In this document: positions 13,261-27,479 of the stretch, piece after piece | How positions within the stretch are numbered: the first letter of the stretch is position 1 | How the letters are laid out: the number at the start of each line of letters is the position of its first letter | Source of the DNA: Sycobia sp. Sy_11 | Taxonomy: Eukaryota; Arthropoda; Insecta; Hymenoptera; Epichrysomallidae | DNA: 64,000 bases | Direction of reading: 5' to 3' | NCBI GenBank assembly: GCA_018907035.1 | Contig: JACCIC010000095.1 | Span: 1,380,001 to 1,444,000, forward strand | The notes under the pieces: model-generated | Told to the model about the DNA's origin: nothing | The model's input: only the letters and a program-made list of their open reading frames with translations | Database searches by the model: none | Translations under genes and position numbers: made by a program

Positions 13261-14561
13261 ACATATATTTGTCATTCTTCGATGCGCAATCGCTCTGACG
13301 CCGCAGCGCATCTTTATGGCTCCATAATATATAGTCGGGAGATTTACAGCTACGCGGCGCGCCGCATCTCCTCTTCCTTATACATAGTTTGCTTTAATCG
13401 TGGAAAATCAATGTAGCAGAAATAAATTATTGCCAATTGTTATGACGAACAGAAATCCATATAGATATTCCTTCCTGTAGTTTATAACAGTATGTCTCGA
13501 CATCTGGCGCTTCGCATGGAAACTTTAAAGATTTTCTGCAATCGCGCGTCATTATACTTGCAAGATGTACTTGTTACACGGGGCTCATTAGCGATATCAA
13601 CGAAAACTATCTGTTACTTTAATGATTTTGGATTTTCGTTTAAAATGATTTATAGCGATATTTGCACAGATAAAACATGATGGGCAAAAGATTGTTCAGA
13701 TATTTCTCGCCGAATACTTCAACATACGATATTTTAGATTTTGTTAAATTTATCCTCATATGTGTCTACTTAAGTCACTCACTATCGATATATATATATA
13801 TATATATATGTAGGCGGACACTGCAACGACGTCGAAACTAGAACTCCACTTATATGCGCGGACACAAATGATTCGCATCACCGGGCAAATTCTAACGATC
13901 GTAATTACCGCTAATAACGTCGAAATTATATAGATATATGCAGACATGTACAGGACTATGTGTACGTCGAAGCGTTGTTGCGCCTACTTCTCCGTTGTTT
14001 TTTTTTTCGTTTCATTTTCAAATTTTTCCCGAATAATCAATTACGCGAATTAACGACTCTGCGAGCCGACGACGGATGGACGACAAAGAAAAGAAGAAAA
14101 AGAAGAGGAAGAAGATAGAAGAAAAATAGAACTAGAAGAAATGCCGTAACGATCTACACGAAGAAGTATTATGGCTGATTTATGAGAGGAAGTAATAAAT
14201 TATTTAATGCGCAGCTTTGCGTAGAATCATTGTTAATACACGATTGCAAAATTGGCTTAGTTTATATATTAAAGAAACAATAGGCTTCGGTTATTGTGAT
14301 TCAGAAAAAAAGTACACGAATTTCTTTTTATCGCTGCTTCGATCCAAAAGAGCTCTATATATCATATGGATATGTGTATAGAAAGTCTCTTAAAATCGCC
14401 CTCCTCGATCGTATACAGAAATTATCAATTTTGAAATAAAAATAATATTTTCAATGGCGGCTTATCTATATATGCCTTACCTACACGTATAATGTGGAAC
14501 TGCAACCTGTTATCATCGTGTAATCACACTATTGTTTGAACAGAGCGCGCAGTTGGCGAAA

Positions 14562-14563
<2 letters not shown>

Positions 14564-14619
<56 letters not shown>
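14564..14619. repeat. (TA)n microsatellite
   Basis: About 28 perfect units. Confidence 0.95.
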
Positions 14620-14622
<3 letters not shown>

Positions 14623-15350
14623 TGAAATAATTCTATCGGTAAACTTATACTTGCAATTTTCAAACATCAACGCATCAGATATTTTAATCTGATGGATTTT
14701 TTTAATGTAGTTAGACTGGTGAAGACTACTCTAACAATCCGTTTTTGATTTGGTCTCTCATCGAAAAGAGTTAATTTTTTTCCCAAATCGAATTGCGCAT
14801 TGCTTTGAAGAGGCTTTAAAATAAATAACTTAAACCTCAATTTATTATAAAAAAGTGTCATCGTCATATGTTCAAAAGATGAAACTTTTTTTTTCATAAA
14901 ATAATAATAAGTCACCTTGTCAATGAGAGATTATTTTTGACAATCGTGTAGTATATAGTTTGTTACGAAGCTTGAATCCTGGTACTGCCATATCGGATCG
15001 GCCATTAGGAAAGTCGCAATTAGATCGTCGGTATTGTTTTTGCCATCTTTTAACATCGGCAATCTGTTGACCAAGAAAAATATCCTTCCTGATTGATGGA
15101 TCGTCTGCAAAAAAAGTCTGTCAACTTACTAGAATAATACATGTTGATTAAAAGTAAAAGAAATTTATCACAATTCTCGCCTCAAAATCACTTTGTCAAA
15201 TTACTCAAATTCGCAGAAAATAGAATTCTTTTCAGTTGTAATTTCGAACAAAATTTGTCGAAAATACTTTCCACATATTCGCCATCAGAAAATGTGGAAA
15301 CTAAGTCTGTAATACATTATCTTCAGCTGGGCACAAGGCATCGTCAGTTC

Positions 15351-15355
<5 letters not shown>

Positions 15356-15405
<50 letters not shown>
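15356..15405. repeat. (TA)n microsatellite
   Basis: About 25 units. Confidence 0.95.
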
Positions 15406-15407
<2 letters not shown>

Positions 15408-15499
15408 CTATCCGAATTCTATCCCTCCGTCAGAGAAGGAGAGAGTAAGAGAGAGCCTCTGATATACCTTCTTTATATACACCACATAGCCCGCGCTTT

Positions 15500-16150
15500 G
15501 CATCGCCCGTTCGTTGTCATTATTGTTACGAAGCTCGAAAGACGCGGCGGACTCGATCGCGTGTGCCTTTGTCTCCAGCTTGCCCTCCTCCTCCCGTCCA
15601 CCTATCTCTTTCTATCGATATAACTACGCCGCGGCAGAGGAGCGCAGTTTTATAGCGAGACGCGGTCGCGCGTGCGGCGTATTAGATATAGCCTTGACAG
15701 TCGACCCGATCCTTCTATCTTCTTCCTTCTCTCGTCTTATCTCCCTCTCTCTCTCTCTCTCTCTCTTCCTCCCTCTCTTTGTATCTAACTCTCGAAATCC
15801 CAAACGCTCGTATAGGAGTGAGAAATAGCGAGTGCCGGGGTCCGAAAACTTCCTTCTGCGGGTACTTCGGGGAACCGTCGGGTTCCGGGAAATGGCTGGG
15901 TCCAGGTGTGTTCCCTAATACGTCTCGTTGCCACACGTGCCGGGGCGGAGGCGCCCGCGAGAGGGAGACCCTTCGGAAGCGAGAGCAATCGCCACCGATG
16001 CCGATGGCGATGATGACGATGAAGACGACGAAGAGTTGTTACGCGGCTGTTGGCCAAGGGAGAGTGAGGGAGAGAGATAGAGGTCTTTCGGTGGCCCCGT
16101 GGCTTCATTTTCTTCATTCTCCTGGATCACGAAACCGGACGATTCCCAGA
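15500..16150. other. CpG-rich island with E-box, candidate upstream Pdp1 exon
   Basis: A GC-rich island about 2 kb before the first recognised Pdp1 exon. It contains a (CT)n run at 15745-15766 and a CACGTG E-box at 15934-15939. A plus-strand frame across 15,779-15,905 ends at a GT donor (15,906) in phase 1, which is the phase needed by the exon at 18,092. It has no ATG and no recognisable motif, so it is only a candidate. Confidence 0.3.
15934..15939. promoter_or_regulatory. CACGTG E-box
   Basis: A perfect palindromic E-box in a CpG-rich island upstream of the first recognised Pdp1 exon. In Drosophila, CLK:CYC activates Pdp1 through E-boxes; whether this one is used is unknown. Confidence 0.3.
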
Positions 16151-16724
16151 AGTCGATGAAAAATTTGGAGTAAAATCCGGGAGAATTGATCAGGGAGTAA
16201 TTACGAGACTTCCTTCGAATAGTCGAATATAATCAGATTTTGAGATTTATTAGGTTAATTTGATCACTACCACGTTGAAGTTCTTCGAGTATCTCATTAA
16301 AAATTGTTCGTTATGGCTTACTTGGAAAAAATAATCTAATCCTGTGTCTTCAATCTGATTATTAATAAACCGTAAAGCAATATTTTTGAAGTATGCCCTT
16401 TATCGTTTTGGATTTTGAAATGGATAAATTTAAACGAATGAACGAAGCAGAAGATATCCATTGATATATAAAACTTGTTCTAGGAGCTGAAACGAGTGGA
16501 TTGGGAAAAGAAAAAAAAATCATTTAAACGGTCTGTTTATCAGTCGTTAATTATTCAAATTGCACGTATTCCAAACGGTATTTTGTTTTAATCCTCGTAC
16601 TGATTTAGTGGAACGATATTTAAACGGATCGTGGGATAATAACATGTAATTATAATAAAAGCATAACAGGAAGATCGTATAGATCCGGAATAATTCCAAA
16701 GCGGTCAATTATCATTCCGTTCCC

Positions 16725-16730
<6 letters not shown>

Positions 16731-16781
<51 letters not shown>
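16731..16781. repeat. (TA)n microsatellite
   Basis: About 25 perfect units. Confidence 0.95.
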
Positions 16782-16783
<2 letters not shown>

Positions 16784-16889
16784 TTTAAAAATTCGTGAGA
16801 TACCTTCCCTCCGAGATAGCGAAAAGATTATAAACGATAATGCAACTCAGTAGGCGACGAATAGATATCGGCAAACTCGAATACGATCG

Positions 16890-17290
16890 AGGAAAGTGTG
16901 CCTCGGAAGCGAAACTCTCTTGCTGCAATAAAAAAATCTGAAAAATCGTCACCACGCTGCCATCGAGTCGCGCGCGACCCGCGGATGATTCGAGGTCGGG
17001 TCCCGGTCCAGCGAGGGAGAGCGGCGGGTGTGGGGGCTTCTGTAAATTATCGCTCTCTTACCTCGCACACCGCGCACAAAAGCCAAAAGACGCCGCCACC
17101 GCCTCCTTCCCGCGATCGCCTGACCTTGTCGCTCCGGCTTGGCCCCAAAAATAGCGCGATCCGTCGTTGGATCCCACGTGAATCCCTTCCGGCTCTACCC
17201 ATCCCCACCCCGCCTCTCTCACGTTTTTTCTTTACCTCGTTGTTTTTTTCGAAACGGGAGGGGGGGAGGTCGTTCCATGTATAATTTTAT
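16890..17290. other. CpG-rich island with E-box upstream of Pdp1 exon
   Basis: GC-rich DNA with CACGTG at 17175-17180, about 0.9 kb before the exon at 18,092. Frames through it are low-complexity. Candidate promoter or non-coding exon. Confidence 0.3.
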
Positions 17291-17866
17291 TTTGCCACAT
17301 ACGGCATGCTCGTTGACCCAAGCAGCTGTGTGTACATATATATATATATATAACTGTCAACGGTTTTAGGGGTTATAGAATATTGAGAAGTTGTCGATAG
17401 GATTTTTCGTGAGCTTAAATATTTGGAGGTTTTTTCTTCGAAATGTTATAATTTTTGTTCATATTTCACTCGACTGGTGCTCTATTTTTCATTAACGCTT
17501 AACTCGATTATAAATTACATAACTACGGCGAGTCTGGAAAAAGTAGTAAGATTCGTGATAATAAATTTTTTCACGGGCCAATGTCGAAAAAGAATAAAAT
17601 TTCTCGCTAAAAATGCCTTCTCCCTGCGCGCGCGGTGAGGATTTTTCATTCTAACCTGAAATGTTTACCCTCCCAACTGATGCCTATTATTGTGAACTAG
17701 TCGCTTGAGACGAGAAAGCCTTTTTGCATCTATGTATATATATATAAATGATAAAAAGCTACTATTTTATTTCACTGACAAGCATCGTGACTTCATCTGT
17801 ACATCAAAAAAACGATCGGAACTAACAAAGAATATACGCTATAGAATATCTTGCAAATAACGAATT

Positions 17867-17880
17867 GATTTACGTAAATC
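17867..17880. promoter_or_regulatory. Palindrome GATTTACGTAAATC with PAR-bZIP core
   Basis: A perfect 14-bp palindrome whose centre, TTACGTAA, is the core PAR-bZIP/Vrille half-site pair. The outermost consensus base is T rather than R. It lies about 210 bp before the first recognised Pdp1 coding exon, in the preceding intron or 5' region. Confidence 0.3.
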
Positions 17881-18091
17881 TTCGTCATAGAAAATCATTG
17901 TATGCAGTAGTTTATTATATCCTAAATCTGCTTCATCTATAAACATCGGATTTACCATACTTTATATTATAGCGCCATTCAATATCACAATCATTGTTTC
18001 CAAAAAAAAAAAAAAAAAAAAAAACAACACCCTAAACGTACGTTCTTGGCATTCTAATAAAACTCTTCCCCACCCCTTCGTATGTTCGCAG

Positions 18092-18225
18092 GGAAACAAG
18101 GAAAGGATGGCCCGGATGAGAAGAAGGACGCGGACGGCGAGCTCTGGGGCAACGTCGAGGCCCAGGCCGCCTTCCTCGGTCCCAATCTCTGGGACAAGAC
18201 GTTGCCTTACGACGCCGACCTGAAG
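18092..18225 (+). CDS. Pdp1: Pdp1 exon A (first PAR segment)
   Basis: The acceptor AG is at 18090-18091 and the donor GT at 18226. The exon starts with two bases completing a codon, then encodes [33 protein letters not shown] and LPYDADLK. The [13 protein letters not shown] block is the conserved PAR-family N-terminal motif. A 24-base A tract (about 18001-18024) lies in the preceding intron. Confidence 0.9.
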
Positions 18226-18298
18226 GTATTGAATCATGTATGTACACGAGACGCGGAGACGGTAAGCCTCGAAAGAGAAGCTTGCAGAGGAATCTTAT

Positions 18299-18353
<55 letters not shown>

Positions 18354-19445
18354 CTATATACATATTATTTTGTTCCGTATTGTTTTCCTTATTTTTTTTT
18401 GCGTCTGAACGACGTTTTTGTTGTTGTTTTTTTTGTTGTTGTTCTGTACGACTTGCTCGGTTTTTTTTTTTAAATGTCTCTTTGTCGTTTGTCATACAAC
18501 GCTGTACGTTCGAGCGCTCGATAAAACGCCTGCATCTTCTGGTTCCATGCATTTAACTGGACTTCTCTTTTGATTTTGCTCGGGGTTGATCAAATAAAAG
18601 GCTCGATCGTCAATGATAAACGGGACCATTTGACGGAATTTGTAATTTTCAAAAGATCGCAGTGAAATATATAGTTTGCGTAATTTCCCCTGGCATATAT
18701 CAAAATCGGCTCTTATCGGAATGATTTCGAAAAAAAAACAAACAAAACGAAACATCGAGCCTTTTGTTTCGATACGATCGTTTGGTAATTAAATGGTTTA
18801 ATTCGCACTTGCATTCGTTAACAGTTTGTTTTGCCCGACTTAACCCATTGTAACCTCGTAAATTCACGACTATGTGGGGGCATTTGCTGCATCCGTGAAT
18901 TTGTATATAAGCATGCTTTGAGGATTTGTTAAAAACAAAAAAAAAAAATGAAAATATCGTCTGATTCGATTTCGAAGTGTCACTTGAGAGAAAATGCTTG
19001 AATGAACAATTAATTTTGAGATGTAAATAGCATGCTAAAATTTTCAATTGATTTAGTTTTATAATGCATTGGTTTGACTTAATCCAGATTTCTGAAATTG
19101 CAACTGTTACATGCAACTTTGTACGTTGATAAAATTGCAATAATTCACCTATCCCCTACACACGCAGCAACACGACAAAATCCATCCATCGTATATAAAG
19201 TGTCACACCTATCCATATTGTTCGTTGTATATGAGAGTAAAAAGATGAAAAAAAGCTTTCACGTTCTACGATGTTGTATTACAAAATGTTATTAATCATG
19301 AGCATACGTATATTTAAAATATTCCGCTGTATTTAATCACATAAATACGAAAATGTAGAAACGAAATTGAATATTGTAATTTTTTTTTGTTGCGGTATGG
19401 AAAGAGAGAGTAAGTGGGAAAGAGAGCAATGACCTAAAGACTTTC

Positions 19446-19504
<59 letters not shown>

Positions 19505-20421
19505 TGAATTATAAATTGATTTATAGAGTTTAATCAACCAGCTTATACACTATATAGTGAAAATAGTTGTTATTACAAATAAAAAGGCGTGAATTGAAAA
19601 AAATATATCGTTACCAATTAAGAAGGTAAATACGTAAATTATTTTCCAAATATTTGTTCAACTATAATTGTACGTGTGTATTGATATAATAAATTTTCGG
19701 TTGCTTTCACTTATAAATAATCGTGCGCGTATCGATTTCAAAAATCTAATAAATCAATTTTTACAAATTGATGGTTTTCACAAAGGGAAAAAGTAAAAAA
19801 ATCGAATATAAAATAAATACGCGAAGCGAATCGAATATAAAATAAATCGTGCTGGAGAACGGGATAAATCCTCTGATATTTGGCAAATTGAGGTAGAACA
19901 AAGATCCCGTAGGAGAGTTTCCGTGGCGAGAGAACGAAATTCCTCGCCTACTCCTTTCTATATATATATTCGCACACACATACACGATACGCGCACTTAT
20001 CGAGGAGCTCGGTCAGGAACACGAACGAAGCTGGGGTTGGAAGCGGGGGGGGCAGGGAAACGATCCTCGTCGCGGCCTGTGCGCGTTACTACGCGCGCGC
20101 GCACACACACACAGACACACACACACAAACACGAGCGACCAGCAACGCGCCCGTAAACGTATATACACGGGCAACCCCCCCCCCTCCCGGGCCAGGCTCG
20201 CGCACTTTCTCCGGCGCGGCGGCAGCGACTTTTGTACACGTTCGCCCGTGTACCGACCGCCCGCCCGCCCGCCCGCGCTCCGGCTCGCCACGTCTCAGTC
20301 GCCGCGGTCGCCGTCGCCGTCGTCGTCGTCGTCGCCCGTGGTCGTGGTCGTGCTCGTCATGCCCCGTCGACGAGAGAACGAGGAAGTTTGCGCTCGGCGG
20401 GCTCCTCCGGCTTTTCCTCCT

Positions 20422-20452
<31 letters not shown>

Positions 20453-20790
20453 TTACCTCCCCCCTCCCCAACCCCCGCGCGCACTCGACGCCCTGACCTT
20501 TTCCTCTATCTCTCCTCGTCTGATGGGCCCGCCGTGTATAGCCGGCCGTCAAGGGAGAGGGGAGGAGAGAGAGAGAGAGGGAGAGAGAGAGAGAGAGAGA
20601 CAGATCTTGGAATATATATATATATATATATATATACGAAAAGGAGAGGCGAGCGTGACGCGTATAAACCTCGGCGCGATAATCTGGCCAGCCACCTTTC
20701 TCTCTCTCTCGCCGCACGCGGTCGCGCGACTTTCTCCTCGACTCCGCGGGCGCGCGCCTTATACCTTGCTGGCGAACCGCAGTATGCAGG

Positions 20791-20824
<34 letters not shown>

Positions 20825-22927
20825 TATATATATATATATGTATAGATACGAACGAAAATTTCGAGTGTGAAAATTTTGTAAATTTCTCCTTCTCTATACG
20901 TTTCGAAAAATATCGTTTTTTTTTTACTTTTCCCCTTAATTCACGATTTACGAATCTCCGTACTCTCTTGAGGATGTTCTTTCTCGCTCCATTGTTGGTA
21001 CAGTTCAATTTAATGGGGATTTAATTGATTTTATAACATGAGTCGATTATTATTCATCGTAGCAAACGCACGTGACATTCGTGCGTTTGACGGCAACTAC
21101 GTTTTTTTTTATCGTTTTCTCCGCCTTTTTGGACGCGCTCTTCTAACAAGGCGAATATTCTATGCGCTAGACGAGATTAACGATAGATAGAATTCGAGTA
21201 GAGATATTCGAATAGAAAGGAAGAACAGCTCATTTTCTTTCAAGAAATAAAATGAAATAATTTGTCGACTGTAGTGATAACGTAATATTGTATATTAAAA
21301 TTATTTAGAAATTTTGATGTTGGAATACCCATCGTAAAATTATATAATCGATTATTTTTGTTTATAAAAAGCAATAAATACATAAAACTCGATATGTCAA
21401 AATTAATAAAAAGAAATTCCTATCCCAGAAAGTTTTTCTAATAGTTTTCGTACACGGACGCGCAATTTTATTTCTACCAATGTCAAAATATCAGACATAG
21501 AATTTAACTTTCGTTAAAGTATGCCTTATGGAAATTATCCAAATAATATGCTATCGGTAAACGAGAGGACAGATGGTATACAAACGCTATCAGTCCATTA
21601 CAGAGAGAAACCAGAATGACGTTAGCGAGACATAACCCTTTGTTAACCGAGCGTCGGTATCGAATAAAGCCATTTATTATTGTTTTTCGTAGGTTCATTG
21701 GCTGTTTCGGACAGATCTATAGGTAAAAGACGCACAAATACGTCATTTAACGTTAACCTAAAAAAAAAATTTTAATTGCATTTTAAACAAATAACAAAAT
21801 TTACTAATATTTTCTAGTAAAGATGATAATTCCAATCGGTAACTCGATCGTAGGCCGTAAAAATGTACAAAAATGTAAAAATGTAAAAAACCTTAGATTC
21901 ATGATAAATTTTTACATTGCCATCCCATAGAATTGTCGAGACAGTATGGTAATTTTTCGATTCTGTTCGCAGCGTTGTAATTTTTACCAGAAAATTTCTC
22001 TCAGCGTACAACTGAATAAAAATTACATTTCAAATAGTTGAGAAAAGAAACCTAATTTCTCGATACTACACGCGCTCAAGTAGTAACAGACGAGATTGAA
22101 AAGCCCCGCCGTACGATCCTGAAAACTTGCAAAAATAAACGCGCGCGGTATTTTTAAAACAATCGGAAAAAATCGTTCAGATTCTTTTTCTCGCAACTGT
22201 GCAACAATGTCGAGTGAATCGTTCGCAAACCGCCCGATTGACTTAAGCTAGAAATAATTTCCTGCTTGCGCGAGACATTCTTTGTAATAGAGGATTTATT
22301 ACTCGATCGGTGTAAAAGATTACTCGACAATTCGTTATGGGGTTGAGTCGCTCGAATGTATCAGTTGGTTCCGTTTTAACAATGTAATTTGTTTGTTTTA
22401 CGTATAATCTAATGTGTAAAAATTAAATTATTTCAAAATTGCACATAATAATGTCTCTTGCGCCTTTTCTACGCTTTTGCGAATTTCCGAGCAAAATCGT
22501 GCCAGGATCTCGAAACGAGGAGTGTTATCAAATATCCTAATGGGAAGTTAAAAATTTTTATAAAAATTCTAATTTGTACGCAATTATTAAAAATGGAAAA
22601 AAGTAAGATAGACGTGATTCAAGGGCATGCTTAATTATAATTTGCAATAATTGTAATAATAATTGTCAGCTATTTGTTAATCATACTATAAAATATCGAG
22701 CACTTCTTGATCATTCGACATGAAATTGAAAATTAACTTTGATCGCCTGCCAAGTTTTGAAAAATCTCAATGTGTTTAAAACTTCATGTCTCGTTATCAA
22801 CGATTCAATCATTCTAATCATTTATTTCAACTATATAGAGATAACGAAATTTCGATGGTTTGTTAAACAAAAAAATAATGAACAATATCAAAGGATTTCA
22901 TAATAATCAAAACTGTAAAGGATGATT

Positions 22928-22961
<34 letters not shown>

Positions 22962-23293
22962 TAGTTTATATCGAATCGAATAATCATCGTCAGAACAATA
23001 CGAACATCCGTTGCTCAAAGCACACCGGTGGCATCGGCGAATCGAACGCGATTTTTCGCAAGTTATATACCGATGTAGTACACACACACAGAGAGAGACA
23101 GACAGTGAGAGAAAGAAAGAGACGAGCACGTGTCCTATATACCTCTATGTATCTGCTACCTCCGCACGCGCGCCCATTCGTTCCGTACTCGCGGGTATTG
23201 TGCGCCGCGAGGCACGCGAGGCCGTCGCCGCCAGCGAGCTTTTCGCCTCACGGGAACGCGAGGCGGACACAATAAGGAGCTTTTTGCCCGGGC

Positions 23294-23333
<40 letters not shown>

Positions 23334-23679
23334 GGGGATACACCTCGCGTGCGCAATAAAGCGACACGGAGATATAGAGATGCACGTACGTGCATACGGA
23401 CTTAGATTTATTTATACGTCGTTGTGTGCATGTACAGAAAAATGGAGGGAAAGAGTGGGCGGGAGGGACGGAAGGGGGTAGAGAGAGAGAGAGAGAGAGA
23501 CAGCGTGACTTGGAGGGGGGGGGGAAAGTGCCGCCGCAATTCGCAACACGGAGCGATCGTTATTATTGCGCGTCGGCGACGATCCGAAGATCGGTACGCT
23601 TTTTTTTCTTTCCTAAGCAAAGGCTTCCCCGCCCGACCTTGACTTTTTCCGCGCGTCACGAATACTATATATATGTGTA

Positions 23680-23730
<51 letters not shown>

Positions 23731-23951
23731 TTAGGCGCAATAAAAGAAATCGAGAAGAGCGGAATGGAGATAGATAATTTTTCATTCGATCCAAAAACTC
23801 CTTCCATTTGTTTCGTCTGAAAAAATTCAGTTAGTACTTATTACAATAGCAAATCATAGACATTTATCAATTTTTCGTTTTATATTTTATACTTAAGAAT
23901 ATAGCATCGATTCAATTTACAAAATATCGCATGTTTATAATAAATAAATAA

Positions 23952-23991
<40 letters not shown>

Positions 23992-24480
23992 TTTATATAT
24001 TTCTAATCTAAAATGCAATCATTTTCGTCAACGATAATACTAACGAGGAATCGATTGCGCACGTTCGATAGCCAATTCATTGTAGATCGTGGCCGAATGC
24101 CAGTTTTCGAGAAAAAGTGTTAATTGGAACGAGAAAAGAAACCAATCGCAACAATAACAACAACAATCTGCCGCCGTTATTATTGAAAATTTTTATAACA
24201 ATATGCATACTTATAACCGCATGTATTGCACTATCGATAAGTAAATTAACAAAATTTGCAATTAAATATGGCCGTTCTAATTAATAGCATGCAATATAAT
24301 TTGTGGTAATTATTTTTTATCATTCCGACACAGGGACACTCGGGCCATGAATTTTATCTGGGAATTTTTAGTTCAGCCGACACTATTTATAAACTTACCT
24401 TAATTTACAATTATGATTAAAAAACTTAAAAAGAAGGAGAGTTATCACGTGTGTGTGTGCGTGTGCGTGTGCGTGTGCGT

Positions 24481-24524
<44 letters not shown>

Positions 24525-25651
24525 CCTTTAAAACTTCTTCTTAATTAAATAATTGTTTGTGTAAAAAAGTACATTAATTCTCATAAAGTGATTTAATATA
24601 TCAAAAAAATTATAATCCATTTTTCATATATATCTTACAATTTATTATATATAATACTTTAATGATATATTTTCAACTTAAATTTTCTGACAGAAAAAGC
24701 AGAAGAGGAAAAAACCATTAAATTGAAAAAAAAACTTACTCATTTGTAATGCACTTTTCGTCCCAAGTACTTTTCAATTTAATTACTCTTAGCGTTTGGT
24801 TTTACATTAATATGTTTCAGTTGTAAAATATTCAGCTAATTTTTAAATAGATGCAGCGCTAAAATTAATATCTGGTGGCCAAAGTTATTTTTTATGTTTC
24901 ATAAAAGAAGCTTCAAATCAGTTGTTCAATCTTGCACAGCCGAAAAAAAAGATTCAGTAAAGTGAAATAAATATTCAGTAATATAAAAAATAATTTATAT
25001 ATACATTTCTAAGCTCAATCGCAATCGACTAACTAAATATTTATTTGAATTTACTTAACTTTACAGTAAATAAATTTATCACACGTGAGTAACAAAAACA
25101 TAAATTATTTTTTCATAATTAATATTTCTTAGTTTTACACGGTTTTAGTAAATTATACGGTTTTTGTCGTTTTATCTTTACATTATCGTTCGGGCGTTTA
25201 ACTTAAAATCGAACTCACGTACTGTAACTCGAGTATACGTAAAAAATTTTCAAAAAGTTTTTTAAGAATATTCATCTTCTATTTTTTTTCTAACTACACA
25301 GAATTACCGTAATTTAGTATAGAAATTAACATGGCAACTCTTGCCTACGATGTTCGACGATAAACTCGGACGATAGTAAAGCTCAAATAAAGTTTCACTT
25401 TTTCTATCTCGATATCATCTATTTTAAATCGAGAACCTCAAGTAGCGCTGGGCTCGATGGCAGCGTCGCTTAACGTAAAAAATAAGGAGAGGTGGGATGT
25501 TCCCGGCGCTCGAGGATTATAAAGAAAAATTGCGGCGTCTCGAACGGCGTTGTTTCTCATTAGAACGCGCGATCGAGGCTCGTACAGAGAATACGAAGAA
25601 GGACAATTAATAAGAAGAAAAAAAAACGCCGAACCCGCACACGGACTCTTG

Positions 25652-25683
<32 letters not shown>

Positions 25684-25859
25684 CGTAGAAAAGCGACAAT
25701 GGACGAGCGGAAACGCGGCGTACCGCCCCCTAAGCTCTACGCCCCACCCTCTCCGTCGCGACCTTCCACGGATTTTTCGAAAAATCCCGGGTTTTTCACG
25801 TGAGCGCCCGGCAAATTGCCGGCAATTAAAAAGCCGAGCCGGTCGCTCTTTATACATAC

Positions 25860-25903
<44 letters not shown>

Positions 25904-27425
25904 TCTTCTTGTTATTCGTCTTCTTCTTCCTCTGCTTCTTCCGCGCCGAGCCCCCTTCGCCCCGCCCACGGCGCACTGCTGCCGCGGCGCATAATTGCAC
26001 TCTTCTAATACGACCTCGCGGAACCTTAACCCGATAATGCGCGCCGAGTGCGCCGGCGAGCCGAGTTCGACGCCGCGCGAAGCGCGCGACAGCCGGACCG
26101 TGCCGTGTGCCCGACCCCGTACGCGAGTAATCCCGCGTCTTCCCGCGAAGTTTCGCCGAGTACGGGGGCCATGGACGGATTTATTTCTCATCATCGTGCG
26201 TCCGCCGGCGACGAATGATTGCGGAGTGCCGGAACGCTTCGCGATCGGAAATTCGCGAGGCACAAGACTGGCGAGCGATGGGATTGCTTAGATTATTAGT
26301 CGTGAATTCGGAAAGAATAACGATCCTTGTTAGTCGAAAAATTTGGAACAGGCTAATTAATAATGTCAGTTTGCGATTGTCTTGTTTTTTGTATAGATAA
26401 CTGATAATTGTTTTAAGATAAACAATTAATTTTGTTTTTGTGTTAAGACAACGAGTGGGGTCGAACAAAGAAATTGAAAATGAATGGGAAATAAGCCATA
26501 GAATTGTATATGCAATTGAATATTAAAATTTCAATAGCGCGGATTAGCGGTGAAATTTTCAGATTAAGAGAAATAATCAGTTGGATAGATAAGGAAAAGT
26601 GTATAATTTCTATTCATTCCAGCTGAACTGGCGAACTTAATTAATGTAAAAAAAGCGTTTTAAAATATGATATTTTTGTTAATATATGTGCACTTCTAAA
26701 TGCTTGTTGTAAAAGCAAATATAAAGTTAAGGGCACTGGAGTTCGAAATTGATACAGTAGCGTGTACGAAAATTAAAAACGGATTACTTACCTCTAAATC
26801 CAAAGTATTTCTGATCGGTACTCTTATTTAAATATCGAATGGTTAATGTAATCTTTTGTTGTTGTCAAATAAATGTTCAAATAAAATGAGTTGAAAATTC
26901 AGATTTTCTTACATTAAAACTTAAATAAACGTAAAATGGAGAACAAAAAAGGGGTAATTTTTTCTCTTTCTCGTACGTGTTCCCTTCTTCGTAGAAATTG
27001 AAAGGGATTTTGAAACCAGGAATTGAACAATTTTTCTTAAAATTATTGAAAATTAATAAATAATGGTTAATTATTTATATAATTATTATATTGCACGCGC
27101 TTATAATGGAATATGAGAAAAATTGAAATCAATCGATAAGAAACTGTCAATGACTATTCTTAACTTTTTCGTTGTTGTAATTTTTAGCGATATGTAACGA
27201 GCACCGTTCAATAAACGGAATGAACGATAGATACATTCTTATATATATAATAATAATATTTTAAGCGCAACAATGTTTACTCGGTCGATACGACGGACTA
27301 GTTGATCGTACGCGTTCATTTAACTTTTCCCTATAAAATCGTATTATCGATTCTGATACAGTCGATATAAAATATACGTATGTAAACCAGTAGAACGAAG
27401 ATTTAAAATCAATCCAAAATATCAA

Positions 27426-27479
<54 letters not shown>

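Larger units (their letters stand above)
13259..15500. other. AT-rich non-coding DNA with two (TA)n arrays
   Basis: No gene recognised. It holds long (TA)n arrays at 14564-14619 and 15356-15405. Confidence 0.55.

Noticed and set aside
20089..21008. Frames of 131-237 codons on both strands in the 20-kb island
   Set aside because: Arg/Pro-rich or Ser-Leu translations of GC-rich DNA and GA/CT/TA arrays. The island is better read as promoter DNA.
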